A stretch of 64,000 nucleotides of DNA from Endomychus coccineus. Its lineage: Eukaryota; Arthropoda; Insecta; Coleoptera; Endomychidae. Where the stretch lies: contig OY294069.1 in assembly GCA_958510875.1 (NCBI GenBank), positions 160,021,111-160,085,110 on the forward strand. Reading direction: 5' to 3'. Position numbers and translations under genes: made by a program. The notes below the pieces were generated by a model. The model was not told the DNA's origin. It did not search any database and saw nothing but the letters and a program-made list of their open reading frames with translations. Each line of letters starts with the position of its first letter. Positions within the stretch are counted from its first letter, which is position 1. Below, one piece after another: positions 31,165-42,105 of the stretch.

Positions 31165-32220
31165 CACAAACTGGTAAAAGTTAGGATACGTGGCCCAGCC
31201 TTAAATTGGGTTCGCTCGTATCTCGAGGGAAGAACTCGGTTGAATTAAACGGAGCGAGATCAGATACACTCTAGGAGTTAAGGTGGGCACTCCACAGGGC
31301 TCCTGCTTATCTCCTACTATTTTCAATCATCAACGATTTACCAGAATACGTCCCACCAGAGGGAGAACCAGTACAGTACACCGATGACAGTAATGTTATC
31401 CTCATAGCCGATAATAATGAAGAACTCATAGAAAAGAGTAAATCGACCGTGAGATTAATGTAGACATGGTGCGATTTGAACGGGCTCAACCTAAATACAA
31501 CTAAATCATATGCAATGCAATTTGCACAAAAAAACAAAATACTGGATTATAGTATACTCATCGAAACTGAAAATAAATCATAGGAAAACATAACAAACTT
31601 AAGATTTTTGGAGGTTCATATCGATCAAAAGCTAACATGGAGTGTTCATGTGGAAAGTATATTACCAAGATTGAGTTCCTGCTGTTTTATGATAAAAAAC
31701 ATTAGGGACACAATCTCTCTCATAATGTACTAAAATTACTTTATTTTGGCTTATTCCAGTACATCATAGCATACGGCATTATATACTGGGGCCAAGCGCA
31801 TGATGCAATTTCTGTATTTACGATGCAAAAAAAATATCAGGAATGTAATGAAGATACCGCAATTACATTCTTGCAAAAAGCATTAATGACATATCCCTCT
31901 TTGTACATATACTCAATAATAGTATACACAATAAAACATGGTAATGCACATCGGAGGCAGAACATTCACACTTATGACACAAAGACCAAAAACGATCTTC
32001 ATTTACCGTTTTCCAGACTATCTGTTGGCCAACATAATCTCAATTATATCGGGAAGAAATGCCTAAATTAATTGAACAGAATATCCACAGATTTCGCATA
32101 TATTAAATTAAACTCAAGTTTCAAACCAAGAAAATTTTTCATACAAAAATGTTATTCCTCGGTAGACGAGTTTTCAGAAGATACCGAACGGACAAGCTAG
32201 TAAACAAAGAATTAAATCAC
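31165..32220 (+). pseudogene. LINE reverse transcriptase relic (second family)
   Basis: In shifted frames the plus strand gives LNWVRSYLEGRTRLNxNGA-like text, VGTPQGSCLSPTIFN (motif B; frames change inside), INDLPEYVPPEGEPVQYTDD then SNVILIAD (catalytic box as YTDD), LKxTWSVHVES-like text and the tail to ~32220. Stops and frameshifts are frequent. A third LINE family in the window. Confidence 0.7.
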
Positions 32221-32354
32221 AACATGTGAGAAATTTTTATCGTAAAAACTAATACTATAACAGCGTATCCGAAATTATCCAACAATTTCTTGTACTTAGC
32301 ACTTATAAATCTATCTGTATCTATGATTATATTACAACAATAAGTGGTTCCGTA

Positions 32355-32490
32355 GTTAGGGTTTTCTGTTTTGAGTCTGTAGCTTCTTCATGGAAGGGAC
32401 TACGTCCAGTTTGTCCTATATACAAAGAATTGCAGTCATCACACCTTAGTCTATGAACTTCAGATTTCTTTATTTTAGCTTTTATCTAAC
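32355..32490 (-). pseudogene. Penelope GIY-YIG endonuclease scrap
   Basis: The minus strand from ~32463 reads EVHRLRCDDCNSLYIGQTGR then SPFHEEATDSKQKT. It is the YIG half of a GIY-YIG nuclease as in Penelope-like elements, followed by degenerate sequence. A possible hammerhead-like stretch lies just upstream at 32555-32589. Confidence 0.65.
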
Positions 32491-32599
32491 CATGCCTTTA
32501 TTTGGATGACGACCGTGATCCCGGAAATATCTTGAATTGCAAGCTACCGCACAAGACGTTTCGCCAGTTATTACTGATGGCATCCTCCGGTAAGCGGGA

Positions 32600-34539
32600 A
32601 CTGGTTGTGAGATTGAGACTTCCAGCTGGAATCTCGATACATATCATTGTTCTTAGGTAAATCACATAACATTCGTATTGTTGAAAAGGCATGAGTAACT
32701 CAGAAGAAATAAGAGGACAATCTTTTTTTTTTACGTAAAATATGTGTGCAAACATAAAAAGAACGTGCAACAAGTGACTAAACATGCATCTCCTTGGTCC
32801 AGGTTCTGTTGTGCCTACTGATCGATAGATGTATTGCTCGCCATACATGTTAATTTGGTAGGAATGACCGAAAAGAGGAACACGAACTTTCCGAATTGCC
32901 CTGGTACCACAACAGTGACATTAGATGTACAAAAAGAATTACAATCACATGTTCATGTCGAGAGTATATCGCCAAATGAATGTGTTTGCAGTTGTGGACT
33001 AAGACGGGTGATATATTGTCGACCGGCTTTGTACTTTTTGCACTTCGGAATTACGTAAGCGTATCACATATATTTGTCTGGTTTCACATTGTTCCAAACT
33101 ATGAGCAAGGAATTACAAATATCATTCATTGAGACCAAATTATATGTACTCAATTAAATTATCAAGGTTTTATTTAGCTTTTGTTAATTATCCTTGCACT
33201 TAATTAGTATGAAACAAACTCCATGTCAATACATTTCGAAAACATTAGAATCGATCGCTTGGCTTCAATCAATACTTCAGATAATACAATTTTAATTCTT
33301 ATCGGGAGTATAAACATAATAGTCCACGAGCCAGTTTGTGGGTAAAAATCTGCATTGGGTAACTAATTGCCGTTATGAAATTATGATAGAATGTAAAAGA
33401 ATGTTTAAACAAGCTGATGGTTTGACGTACACAAGTGGAAAGGTGTAACGAAGTCAGGCCCTGACATCTTTATTATAATAGCGGCAACTGTACATTCATC
33501 GCGGTATGTTATCATTCTACATAAATTCACGGAAGGTATCGTTTTGCGGGATTGATGATTTTTAAGCAGGCAGATCGATACGGCATTGTATGTGAGAACG
33601 TTGAAGAAGGTATGTCGTATTTCTTGATTTTCTGCCATTTTGGGCATTCTTATGTATCGGTCAAAAATCTAGTCAACGACAACTATAGTATTTTTAATAT
33701 TTCCATAATTACGTTAGGTATGATGATTTAGAGCTGCCGATTGACTAGATATTTTTGGAAATTCTCTGTTAATGGACGACATGCCTGTAGGTAGTCCCAC
33801 CACAATCATTCATCTCATTTTCACTATCATCTTGCTTTAACTTAACTTCATAATTTAGTTCCATTTTCTATGAATTAATTATACTTTAATCAGATATCAA
33901 ACCCGTTTCGTAATTTTGTAATATCTTTTCCAACCTGGAATTGGTGGTCGAGGAAGGATATTCTTTGTAGTCAGAGAGTTCAAGAGGAACTGGTAGATCT
34001 TGACTTCGATCCCGATCAATTGTCGAGTTACAGAATAACTATCGTTTTTTTTTATCAGGTGGGAATTATGAAATTGTTCAAATCCTTACAGCTTATAGGA
34101 TTGAGGTTCTGATTCTTGATCTTAGCATACATTTACCTTTTTTAATCGAATTTCATTTGTTCCATATAACTTCTTCAAAATATTTGATTTTTAACTAGTA
34201 ATATTTAATAATATTTGCTTTTAAATTACCGATTATTATCTGATCTTGGATTAGTATTCCCGAGTTAAACAACGCAATTATACCTGATTATTACTGTTGT
34301 CTTTTGCCTTAATTAATCTTTTCAATTGATATCTGATTAAAATGTTGTCTTAAGCCTTTATGAATCAATTAAGTTGTTCAACTGTTCTAACAATTACATT
34401 CTGTTATATCTATTATCGTAATCAATCCATGAATCTGTTATCTAAATTTTAAATTATCTATTTCGTAATTGTTCAATAATATTATCTGAATTTAAATTAT
34501 CTATTCCGTAATTTAGTAGAGTCATATTAGTAAAAAAGC
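32600..34539. other. No recognisable gene
   Basis: AT-rich. Near 34447-34512 the phrase TTAAATTATCTATTYCGTAA occurs twice. Open frames at 32498-32848 (minus), 32834-33058 (plus) and 33405-33647 (minus) have no motif I recognise. Confidence 0.4.
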
Positions 34540-35400
34540 TGGGAAAATTTTCGGGCAACTCCGATCGACTCCGGGTTTTTGCAAAATTTTTCTGAACGGA
34601 TTTACAACTTTCCCGAAAAAAAACTAATGTGTGCTTTTCCATTTTTCAATTGTTATAGAGGAACATAGAGGAAAAAGGCCAATTTTCATGGCCAAAAAAT
34701 TAGGAAATCTCTAAAATTTCGAAATCGTGCCAACAAGGGCTGGAAATGCCCACTCGTAATATTGTCCAAACGCAAATTGAAATCTAAGAAAAAAAAAATT
34801 AGGAAAACAAATTTTTTTCAAAATATCTGTATTGATATGGAACAATAGAAAAGAATATAAATACTTACAATTCGTAATAAGAGGATGTAAAAAAAATAAT
34901 TTGTGGACGAATAATTAATTATTAATTAATTATTCCAAAAAATAATAAGTTTAAAAGAATGTCGTTTACACAATAAACACAATTACACAATAAACACAAT
35001 AAAATTCAACAGTTACGTGCTCAATCAACGGTTTAGAAAGTATGATTTGTTACCTCGATAACCCTCGAGTATGTACAGTTTTCTAGCCATTTTCGTTGAA
35101 AATTGCAAAATTCCCGCGTTTTGTCCATCAACATTGGCCAATAACTGCCCAATAAATCGAAAAATGGGAAATCCTACTTCGGAATCACTCGAAAACTCTC
35201 GAGTGGGCATATCCAGCCATTGTTGGCATGAAAATTAGCCATTTTCCTCTATATTCCTCTATAACAATTGAAAAATGGAAAAGCACATATTAGTTTTTTT
35301 TCAGGAATGTTGTAAATACGTTCAGGAAAATTTTGCAAAGAACCCGGAGTCGATCGGAGTTGCCCGCAAATGTTCCCAGATTTTATACTTTTTTCGTCAA
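34540..35400. mobile_element. Fold-back-like element, ~170-200 bp inverted arms
   Basis: The left arm 34540-34760 contains GGGCAACTCCGATCGACTCC, TTTTTCAATTGTTATAGAGG and GGCTGGAAATGCCCACTCG. The reverse complement of 35200-35400 contains the same three blocks in the same order with few mismatches. One arm has a ~35-bp insertion (GGCCAAAAAATTAGG region). The central ~450 bp is AT-rich with no coding signal. No target duplication is obvious. Confidence 0.75.
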
Positions 35401-36499
35401 ATTTGACCCGACTAATTGTCAATATTTTTATTATTCCATAACGAATTGATATATTGTTTTTCACAGCAAGTCGGGATTCCATTTTTTTGTCTCGAATTCT
35501 ACTTCCTAATATTTTCTGATTAGAATTAGTAACTTCTTGTCATTCGTTATGGTTGATTGTTACTCATTGAATTTGTTGAAGGTAACGCATACAGTGACAA
35601 TGTTAATTTGTTGTTTTGCTGTGTGTGTTTCTCTCGCTTTGCATTTGGGTCATTTCTATTTCGTATTTTATTATTTTCGGGGTTAAACGGCTGAGGCGTT
35701 TCTTCCCTTTTTCCCGTACGTGTGTACCGTATTACCGGGCCGAGCTTTGTAGTACGCAGTTCACAAGCTACAACAAATACAAAGGAGGGTAATATTTTTT
35801 GCAAGATTAATTAAATCTGTTTTGCTGATCCTCACAAATTTTTGTATTTCAAATATTAATGTATCTAAATTCAATTTCTTTGTAAGTCAAATTTTACTCT
35901 TGTCATTATTCGTTATTCGTTTCAACTTCAAATTGTATTTGTAAGTATTTTAATTTTGATATTAATCATTCAATTGGTGAATAAAACCATTTTTTGGTAA
36001 GTTGAACTATTTCTTTTATTTTCTGTATTTAACAACATCTAAGACCATCGTAGTGCCCGAGATTCTTGATTGAGGTTGTTTTTCTTATCTTGTAAGTAAA
36101 GCTATTGGCGCTTCTGGTACGACGGTGAAAAAGGAATCGAAGGGTACGTTTCATTATGATAGACCCTGAGATATTTCCATAATGAGATAGTTGGGCAAAT
36201 AAAGGGTTGAAACTGACTAGTTTGTCTTTTTATCCGGGAACCTTACAAAGAGCGGCTTATGATAACCACTTTAAAATAATAAAATCTCTTAGCTAATTTC
36301 AAAAAAAAGAACGCCAGAAACGTAGCGCCGGTCAGTTTTATGTAATTGCCTAAGATGTCGGCAAAATTTTCAAGAAAAGTTTATAAAGTTTAACAAAATA
36401 TTTTTAAAAGGGAAAATGCATATTAAGGCTCAAAACTGCACCTATGAATAGTTTGCGATGTATGGAACATGTTTATTATGACGCCAGAAAGCTAGACCC
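35401..36499. other. No recognisable gene
   Basis: Near 36094 TTGGCGCTTCTGGTACGACG has the look of an LTR primer-binding site, but no LTR pair was found. Otherwise AT-rich. Confidence 0.35.
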
Positions 36500-36600
36500 A
36501 CCACCACCCGCTCCAAGCCTCATAAAACAAATGCATTATTTCGACAAAATGGGTGACGGCCATATTTTTGATGAGGGTTGGAGCGGGTGTTGATGGGTGT
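36500..36600. repeat. GC-rich inverted repeat / hairpin
   Basis: ACCACCCGCTCCAAGCCTCA (~36504-36524) pairs with TGAGGGTTGGAGCGGGTGTT (~36575-36595), about 20 bp with few mismatches and a ~50-bp loop. It stands out from the AT-rich flanks. Confidence 0.7.
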
Positions 36601-37509
36601 AGTTTTTAAGCGGAAATGAACAGGATGTAGCAGAGAAGCACCGATGAACAAACAAATTGAGTTTTACATGTCAATACCAAGGAACTAGACAATGTTCCAC
36701 GATCAATATCTCTGTTATATTAGAGTTGCTGAAAAAAAGGTATTGGAAAAATGTCCTCGTTTTAAAGAGTTTTATATGATGTCTCAAAAGAAAACTCAAC
36801 TCAGTTTCCGCTTCAGTTTAGATTGTTAGGTAATGCCATCGATATTCAGCATTGCTATTGGTGGATTATAAGAGGTGTTTATTAATCGTTAAAATAATAT
36901 AGTTAGATTAGAATTCATTACATGTATCAACAAAATGTAATCAATTCATGATCTATATTTGAATAGAATCGTGATTGATAATGGAAATATGAGACGCTTT
37001 TCAAATTGATAGGTTAAGATCACAGGATAGATCATAATCTGAACTGAGCTAAGAGTAACTCTACTTCTTTCAGCAAGGAAAATATGCGTTCCAAATATAT
37101 AGTACAGTAATAACAGATTCATTAAATCATACATAAAATGTTGTTAAATGCATTATTTTTAATTACTTCAGCACAATAAATGTGTGTAGAATGCAGCGAG
37201 AAAATTATTAAGAGCATAACAAGGTTTATATTCACAAAAAAGAAGTTATTATTATTCTGTTACGACCGTGGGAACCTTTCGTATCATTTATGGTTGATGT
37301 TCTTGAAAAATAATGTGACTTCACATTAATTCATGTATTTACGTATGTTAGTTGAGTGTGAAATTCACTAGAGGTTCATTGTTATAAAAAAAGTAAATTG
37401 ATTTATCATAGGCGCGGTAACAATTCTTAAACACCATCGACTCACTTTCAGTTCAAGTACCACCATAAACTGACACGCACGCGACTTTTTATATTTGTAA
37501 TGTGACAAA
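36601..37509. other. No recognisable gene
   Basis: AT-rich; nothing supported. Confidence 0.45.
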
Positions 37510-38089
37510 AATTTCTCTTTCTTGACAATCTAGTCAAAAAGAGTGAAATTTGATTTATTGACCCTCGATTGAAAATCAAGACAAGAATTTTGTTTTAAAT
37601 TTGCTAGGTCTCTAAGCAAGTCGGTTTCGGACTTTTTTTCTCCGAAAACAGAAATCAATTTAGCTTTAACATCGTGCCAAGTATTCAAGCCAGCATAAAT
37701 TGACAGGATATTACGAGCTTTGTCGACTAATTTATTTCTTATAGAAATGGCAATTAATTTGTTCTGTATACAGTTTTTTGCTTGTCCGTCACGGTGATCT
37801 TGATACTGAGACACAAGGACATCAACAGATTCAATAAATTGTGGTAATTCATTTGGATCACCATTACATTTAGGGATATAATCCAGATCTTTAATTTGTA
37901 ATTGAGAAGGTGTACGACCATATTATCCAAATTATCAAGTATAGATAATGAATCACTATTGAAGGTACGTGATTTGTTTGAAATATCTAGATTAGAAATA
38001 GTATTTATTAAAGAATCGATATCTTCTTTTGATAAATTAAAATCGAAGGTTAAATTGGAAAGATACGAATCTCTGGGAATATCTGACAT
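37510..38089 (-). pseudogene. Gypsy-type LTR retrotransposon gag, frameshifted
   Basis: On the minus strand ATG at 38089 opens MSDIPRDSYLSNLTFDFNLS then KEDIDSLINTISNLD. After a frame change near 37800-37860 it continues PNELPQFIESVDVLVSQYQD (in part), RNKLVDKARNILSIYAGLNT and FGEKKSETDLLRDLANLKQN, and stops at ~37530. The pattern of an ARNIL helix followed by LxxLKQ is typical of Gypsy/errantivirus-group Gag capsid regions. Nothing of pol follows downstream (below 37510). A primer-binding site lies ~190 bp upstream, as expected. Confidence 0.72.
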
Positions 38090-38281
38090 AAATCAATCGT
38101 GAAACACTTAAAGTATTACAATCATTCTGCAACTCTCCAGTGATTGTATCAGGGCAAAAATTCTTCCCTCGAAGACGGCTTTGGAGATCCAGAACCAGGC
38201 GTTTCTTCAATTCGATTTTTCGGTTTTGTTACACCAATTTTTCGGGAAACTGTGCTAATTTTCACGAAAAATTATCATTCA

Positions 38282-38345
38282 CGACTGCGCCAGGATAATA
38301 TCTGGCGTAGTCGGTAGGATTCAGATAAGATTTAACACGCTTACA
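38282..38345 (-). promoter_or_regulatory. Gypsy primer-binding site and LTR edge
   Basis: The minus strand at 38293-38282 reads TGGCGCAGTCGT, a typical Gypsy PBS, directly after ...CCAGATATTATCC. The same 12 bases are mirrored on the plus strand (CTGGCGTAGTCGG at 38301) across an 8-bp spacer. The presumed LTR continues to the right to ~38400. Confidence 0.55.
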
Positions 38346-38537
38346 TCGAATAACTCAATATTAATGTGAAGTTCTGAATAAATAAATATTGCTTACTTAT
38401 GAAAACTTCAATTAAAACCCACACATATATAACTAGCGAATATATATTCCAATATACGAATTTTCATATTTTTCCATTGCATTTTTTGACACTGTCTTTC
38501 TAGATCGATCAATGACACCACATTTTAATAGCTCCAG

Positions 38538-38567
38538 GCAGATGTTTCGCCTTCTCTGGCTTAACAG
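38538..38567 (-). ncRNA. Hammerhead-like motif (left arm)
   Basis: The minus strand reads CTGTTAA, GCC-AGAGAA-GGC, GAAACATCTGCC. Stem II is perfect and directly follows the core with no extra base. The core differs from CUGANGA at positions A6 and G8. Stem III is imperfect. Confidence 0.5.
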
Positions 38568-38759
38568 TGCAACAAGTAGAGCTGGATATCTCTATTAGGA
38601 TGTATTTAACCTACAACAACTAAGACCATCTACCCGTGAGTAAATGTCTCTTAGCAAAATCAAAGCGAATGGATCTGCTCCACTTAATATAAGTCACGAT
38701 GGACAATGTTACGATCGAGTGTGCCAGAGGGTGACACAAACCAATTGAATACTCAATAA

Positions 38760-38790
38760 TTGATGAGGCAGAGAAGGCGAAACAGCTGTC
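38760..38790 (+). ncRNA. Hammerhead-like motif (right arm)
   Basis: The plus strand reads TTGATGA, GGC-AGAGAA-GGC, GAAACAGCTGTC. The core is intact except C3 to T. Stem II is damaged by one base relative to the left arm (GGC for GCC). ACAGCTGT is self-complementary and the GUC cleavage triplet is present. Combining the two arms by comparison gives a canonical core. Confidence 0.55.
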
Positions 38791-38833
38791 TGGAACTGTT
38801 AAGCTGGAGTGCCACTGATTGATCTAGAAAGAC

Positions 38834-39589
38834 CTATACTACTTTTGTGGATTAGACTAATGTTCAACTATTAATTTTTTGTTATTTAACTGGGTACTAT
38901 ATTAGTAAATATTTATTTAAATACTTCAGAATCTGATTAATCTGAAAGAAACATTCTTTTTGGGACATTTTCCTATGTTGGATAAAATTTTAAAACGGTT
39001 ACAACTGAGACATGACATATCTGACTAAAATTGTTCTGAAGATGTTAAATCTTACTTTAATGAAAATCATAGTAGAGAAATGTATCTAGAATGTTCATGT
39101 CTAGTGGAATGATTTAATGATATAAAAGATTAAAGCCTTATTGAGAATGTACGGTTATGAAACGGTAACGTTGTTTGCCATTATTAAGTACAACATATAA
39201 CTAGAGAGCGTTTCATCTCATCTAATTTGAAAATAAGCCACTTTCAACAATTATTCTTGTCTATCTTTCAAGGGTTTGGAAACAAACGCCCACAATTCTG
39301 ATCAAATAAAAGTTGGTGTAACTTGCGTCATCGTGGAGAGCTGTGTCCACAAGAAACTCGCTTCGCTCTAATAAAACTAGGCACCGCTTCTGATGACAAT
39401 TCATCTGCAAAACTTGCGACTGGGTTCGAACTCAGGAGGGCCAACGACTAGATCAAAATAACTGATCGGCTGATGACTACGAAATGGAAATGACGAAAGC
39501 AAATCAAAGTTTGAGCATTTTGATAAAATCATCTTATTTACAATTATCCTAAATTTAATTTTTGCTAGTATTGCTAGTAGTTTTGCTGG
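38834..39589. other. No recognisable gene
   Basis: AT-rich. A lone B-box-like TGGGTTCGAACTCAGGA near 39422 has no partner A box. Confidence 0.4.
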
Positions 39590-39775
39590 TACTGTTCACA
39601 TATTTGGAGTTCGCCTCCCAGATATACGCTGGAGCGTATACGGAAGAGAGATATTCGTTTGATTGATTACCTAGTGAGGTCTTTCCCTATGCCTCCAAAT
39701 TTTCAAGAATGTTCTTCGAACATTATAGCTTTCCCTCTCGTGTAATCAAAGTATAAAAAAACGAGCCTGAAAGTA
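39590..39775 (+). pseudogene. LINE family A scrap
   Basis: Base-level similarity to 30715-30760 (TACTGTTCACATnTTTGGAG) and to 31000-31120 (GGTGAAGTCTTTCCCTATG, CTCGTGTAGTCAAAG) with the middle deleted. Confidence 0.6.
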
Positions 39776-41920
39776 AAATCAAAATTTCATCCCTTAGGCC
39801 TTTTACTTCAGCATGTAGTCAAAAAATATTGCATTGAAGTATCGCCTATGGTAGCGATAGTGAAAGAAAATAATTGGATGCATGGATACAGAGAATACAT
39901 TGGTACTCTTATTATCGAAATAAAATATTCATAGGTGACACCTACCATCTCAGTAATTCCTTTAGATTCATATTGAGGGAAAGAAATATATACAATACGT
40001 TAACATAATTTGTTAAAAACAAAATATTCAGTAATTGATGTGAATCCCCTTGTTGCTTTATTTGTACGATTTCACTTCATATATTTCATTGATTGTCATG
40101 AGAATTTCATAATCAAATAACCATTTCATTGATTGCTAGCAATAAACAATTTATGTGATAAAGTAGCACCTAATCTAACCAAGGACTAAGGAAATATAAC
40201 ATTTGTACCCAAATGCATGTAGCACTTTACGATAATTATTGAAAGGATTCTGATTGAATTTAATTGACATGCGTTCTGTTTTCATGTCAAGCGTTCATTT
40301 ATGAAAAGCAGCCAAATAACATGATATAACTATAATATTCAGAAATGCCTCTATCGATTCCAATGTTTCGGAAACACGGATGACACTGAGTTTGTTTGAT
40401 GTCAATTATGCTGACATACGAGGTACAGTAGTTGTTATGAGTGTAAAGATAATGAAATAAATAATTTATTTCATTATCTTTCAACAAATGCGAACCAATT
40501 ATGTAAAAATCAGCTGGTCAACAGGTAAAAGGCACCGGTGAATTCCGTCTAAAGACATCCAACTAAACACCCGTTTCAACAAATTCAGACTGTTTCTACT
40601 TTCCTTGATTGTGGATATAACATATTTCAATAAATAATGTTTCAAGCTCATTGTACATTTCCGCACTGTAGAGATATTGAAATATAAAATGCGGACCAAA
40701 ATCTCAGATGGCTAGCACCAGCAAGGAAGGTTTGAGCGAAAAAGAATAAGGTTAATAATTTTATTGTAGATCAGTTCTCAGATTTCGACTATATACAGTA
40801 AGTAGCACTATAAACACTGAATAATATACTATTTCACAAAATTCGTCCCTTCCACTAGGTATTCATACTTGTTTACAAGTGACAATAATTGAAAAGTACT
40901 TGTACCCCAAAAACGGTACAAGTTATATCCATGTTGTTCTCAAGAGTGTCCCTAATTAGTGACCAAGTGTTCCAGAGCACCCGAAGAAAGCTCTAGATAT
41001 ACGAAATGTAGTTAAACCGGTTGTGCACTGATAGAATGCACTTTTAAGTATTGTTTTCTGAAATTATCTCATAAAATAAAAAAATGTCATTTACACCCTT
41101 TTTGTTCTATCCCCTTTTATAATAATGAATATTCCTGAGTTTTCATATTTGAAAGAAACAAATTGATCTGTACTCCAATCATAAAGTACTAAAAAAAAGT
41201 TTTTTACGTATGAATTACTAATTTTTTTACTCACGATTGTGTTATTGTTTGAAAAAGTTCAACTTGCCATTATAAGGGAAAGTATAATTAATTCCTAACA
41301 ATTATTAATCTATGATCAAATCTATAGTTCATTATCTAACATACCAGGCATGCAATATAATTATATTATATGGTTTAGTAGAATAACTACTTTGGCCTAT
41401 ATTAATATTATAGTATCCAGGACAACATATCTCCACTTACAAGATCTTCCACTATATCTTTAGGGTTGTTCAGGGAACAGTATAATTTTTGTGTGACAGA
41501 GAGGTTGCTTAATTTATGTTTGGAGGCAATAAACTCTTCGGGAAGTAAGCTGATTCATTGTCGTACTACTTTATGTAATGGTTTATAATAGCTGTAATTT
41601 CTGTTAATTTGAGGCAATACTCTCACGTCTACATTTGATGTCACGAATAGTTTTTCAACTCAACTCACGCACGATTTTATCTCCACTTTTTGGATATGAA
41701 TGCTCTCAAGTTCATTTTCTTTTTAACTCAAGCTACAAGTAGTCAAAAATATATAAAAAAAGTTCAGATTTATATTTTGCAAGGGAAACTGAATTTCTCT
41801 ATTTGCGTTATTCAAAGATTAATAACAATTTAATGCGAGGAATGTAACTACCAGTGAAATTTATAAATTCACATTATATAATCGTTTAAATAACCAATGT
41901 AATATAATGTGTTACTTTAT
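39776..41920. other. No recognisable gene; one perfect palindrome
   Basis: AT-rich sequence throughout, except the palindrome at 40445-40481 listed separately. Confidence 0.45.
40445..40481. repeat. Perfect 37-bp palindrome
   Basis: AAAGATAATGAAATAAAT and its exact reverse complement are separated by a single A. The 18-bp arms can form a hairpin or cruciform. Confidence 0.85.
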
Positions 41921-41922
41921 TC

Positions 41923-42105
41923 TTGAATGATTATTTGGATTTAACTGGTCTATACTTGTTGGAAATCCATTATATCACCCCAATGAACACTACACTGGAT
42001 AATACACTGACGAAGCCACTGTGTGGCGAAACATGTCGTGTTTTCTTTTATTTGTATAATAAAAGAATATTTTGGAATTTTTCTACAGTGTATAAGTCAG
42101 TGTAA
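41923..42105 (+). repeat. Solo Penelope-type terminal fragment
   Basis: ~180 bp containing a hammerhead-like motif and a following TTTTATTTGTATAATAAAAG stretch resembling the 3' end after 15532. No coding sequence of the element is nearby. The 60-codon open frame across it is not taken as a gene. Confidence 0.4.
42007..42037 (+). ncRNA. Hammerhead-like motif, best core match
   Basis: CTGACGA (full match to CUGANGA), an extra A, GCCAC-TGT-GTGGC as a perfect 5-bp stem II, GAAA, then CATGTC with self-complementary ACATGT and the GUC triplet. The sequence ACAC directly before CTGA complements GTGT after the cleavage site if one base is missing, so stem I is weak. It is 24 of ~27 positions identical to the Penelope-linked motif at 15502. 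Confidence 0.6.

Larger units (their letters stand above)
38494..38833. repeat. 340-bp inverted repeat of a hammerhead-bearing terminal sequence
   Basis: The arms 38494-38567 and 38760-38833 are inverted copies sharing CAGAGAAGGCGAAACA, CTGGA and GATCTAGAAAGAC. Each arm holds one hammerhead-like motif in opposite orientation. Hammerheads in Penelope-like elements occur in terminal pseudo-LTRs, and inverted terminal copies are a known arrangement there. No RT remains between the arms. Confidence 0.65.

Noticed and set aside
30762..31184. 140-codon frame as a host gene
   Set aside because: It is the C-terminal part of LINE family A, matched by three other fragments in the window.
36090..36115. 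LTR primer-binding site TTGGCGCTTCTGGTACGACG
   Set aside because: Only a resemblance; no paired LTR, gag or pol is nearby.
39400..39450. Isolated B-box TGGGTTCGAACTCAGGA as a SINE
   Set aside because: No A box at the right spacing and no poly-A or target duplication.
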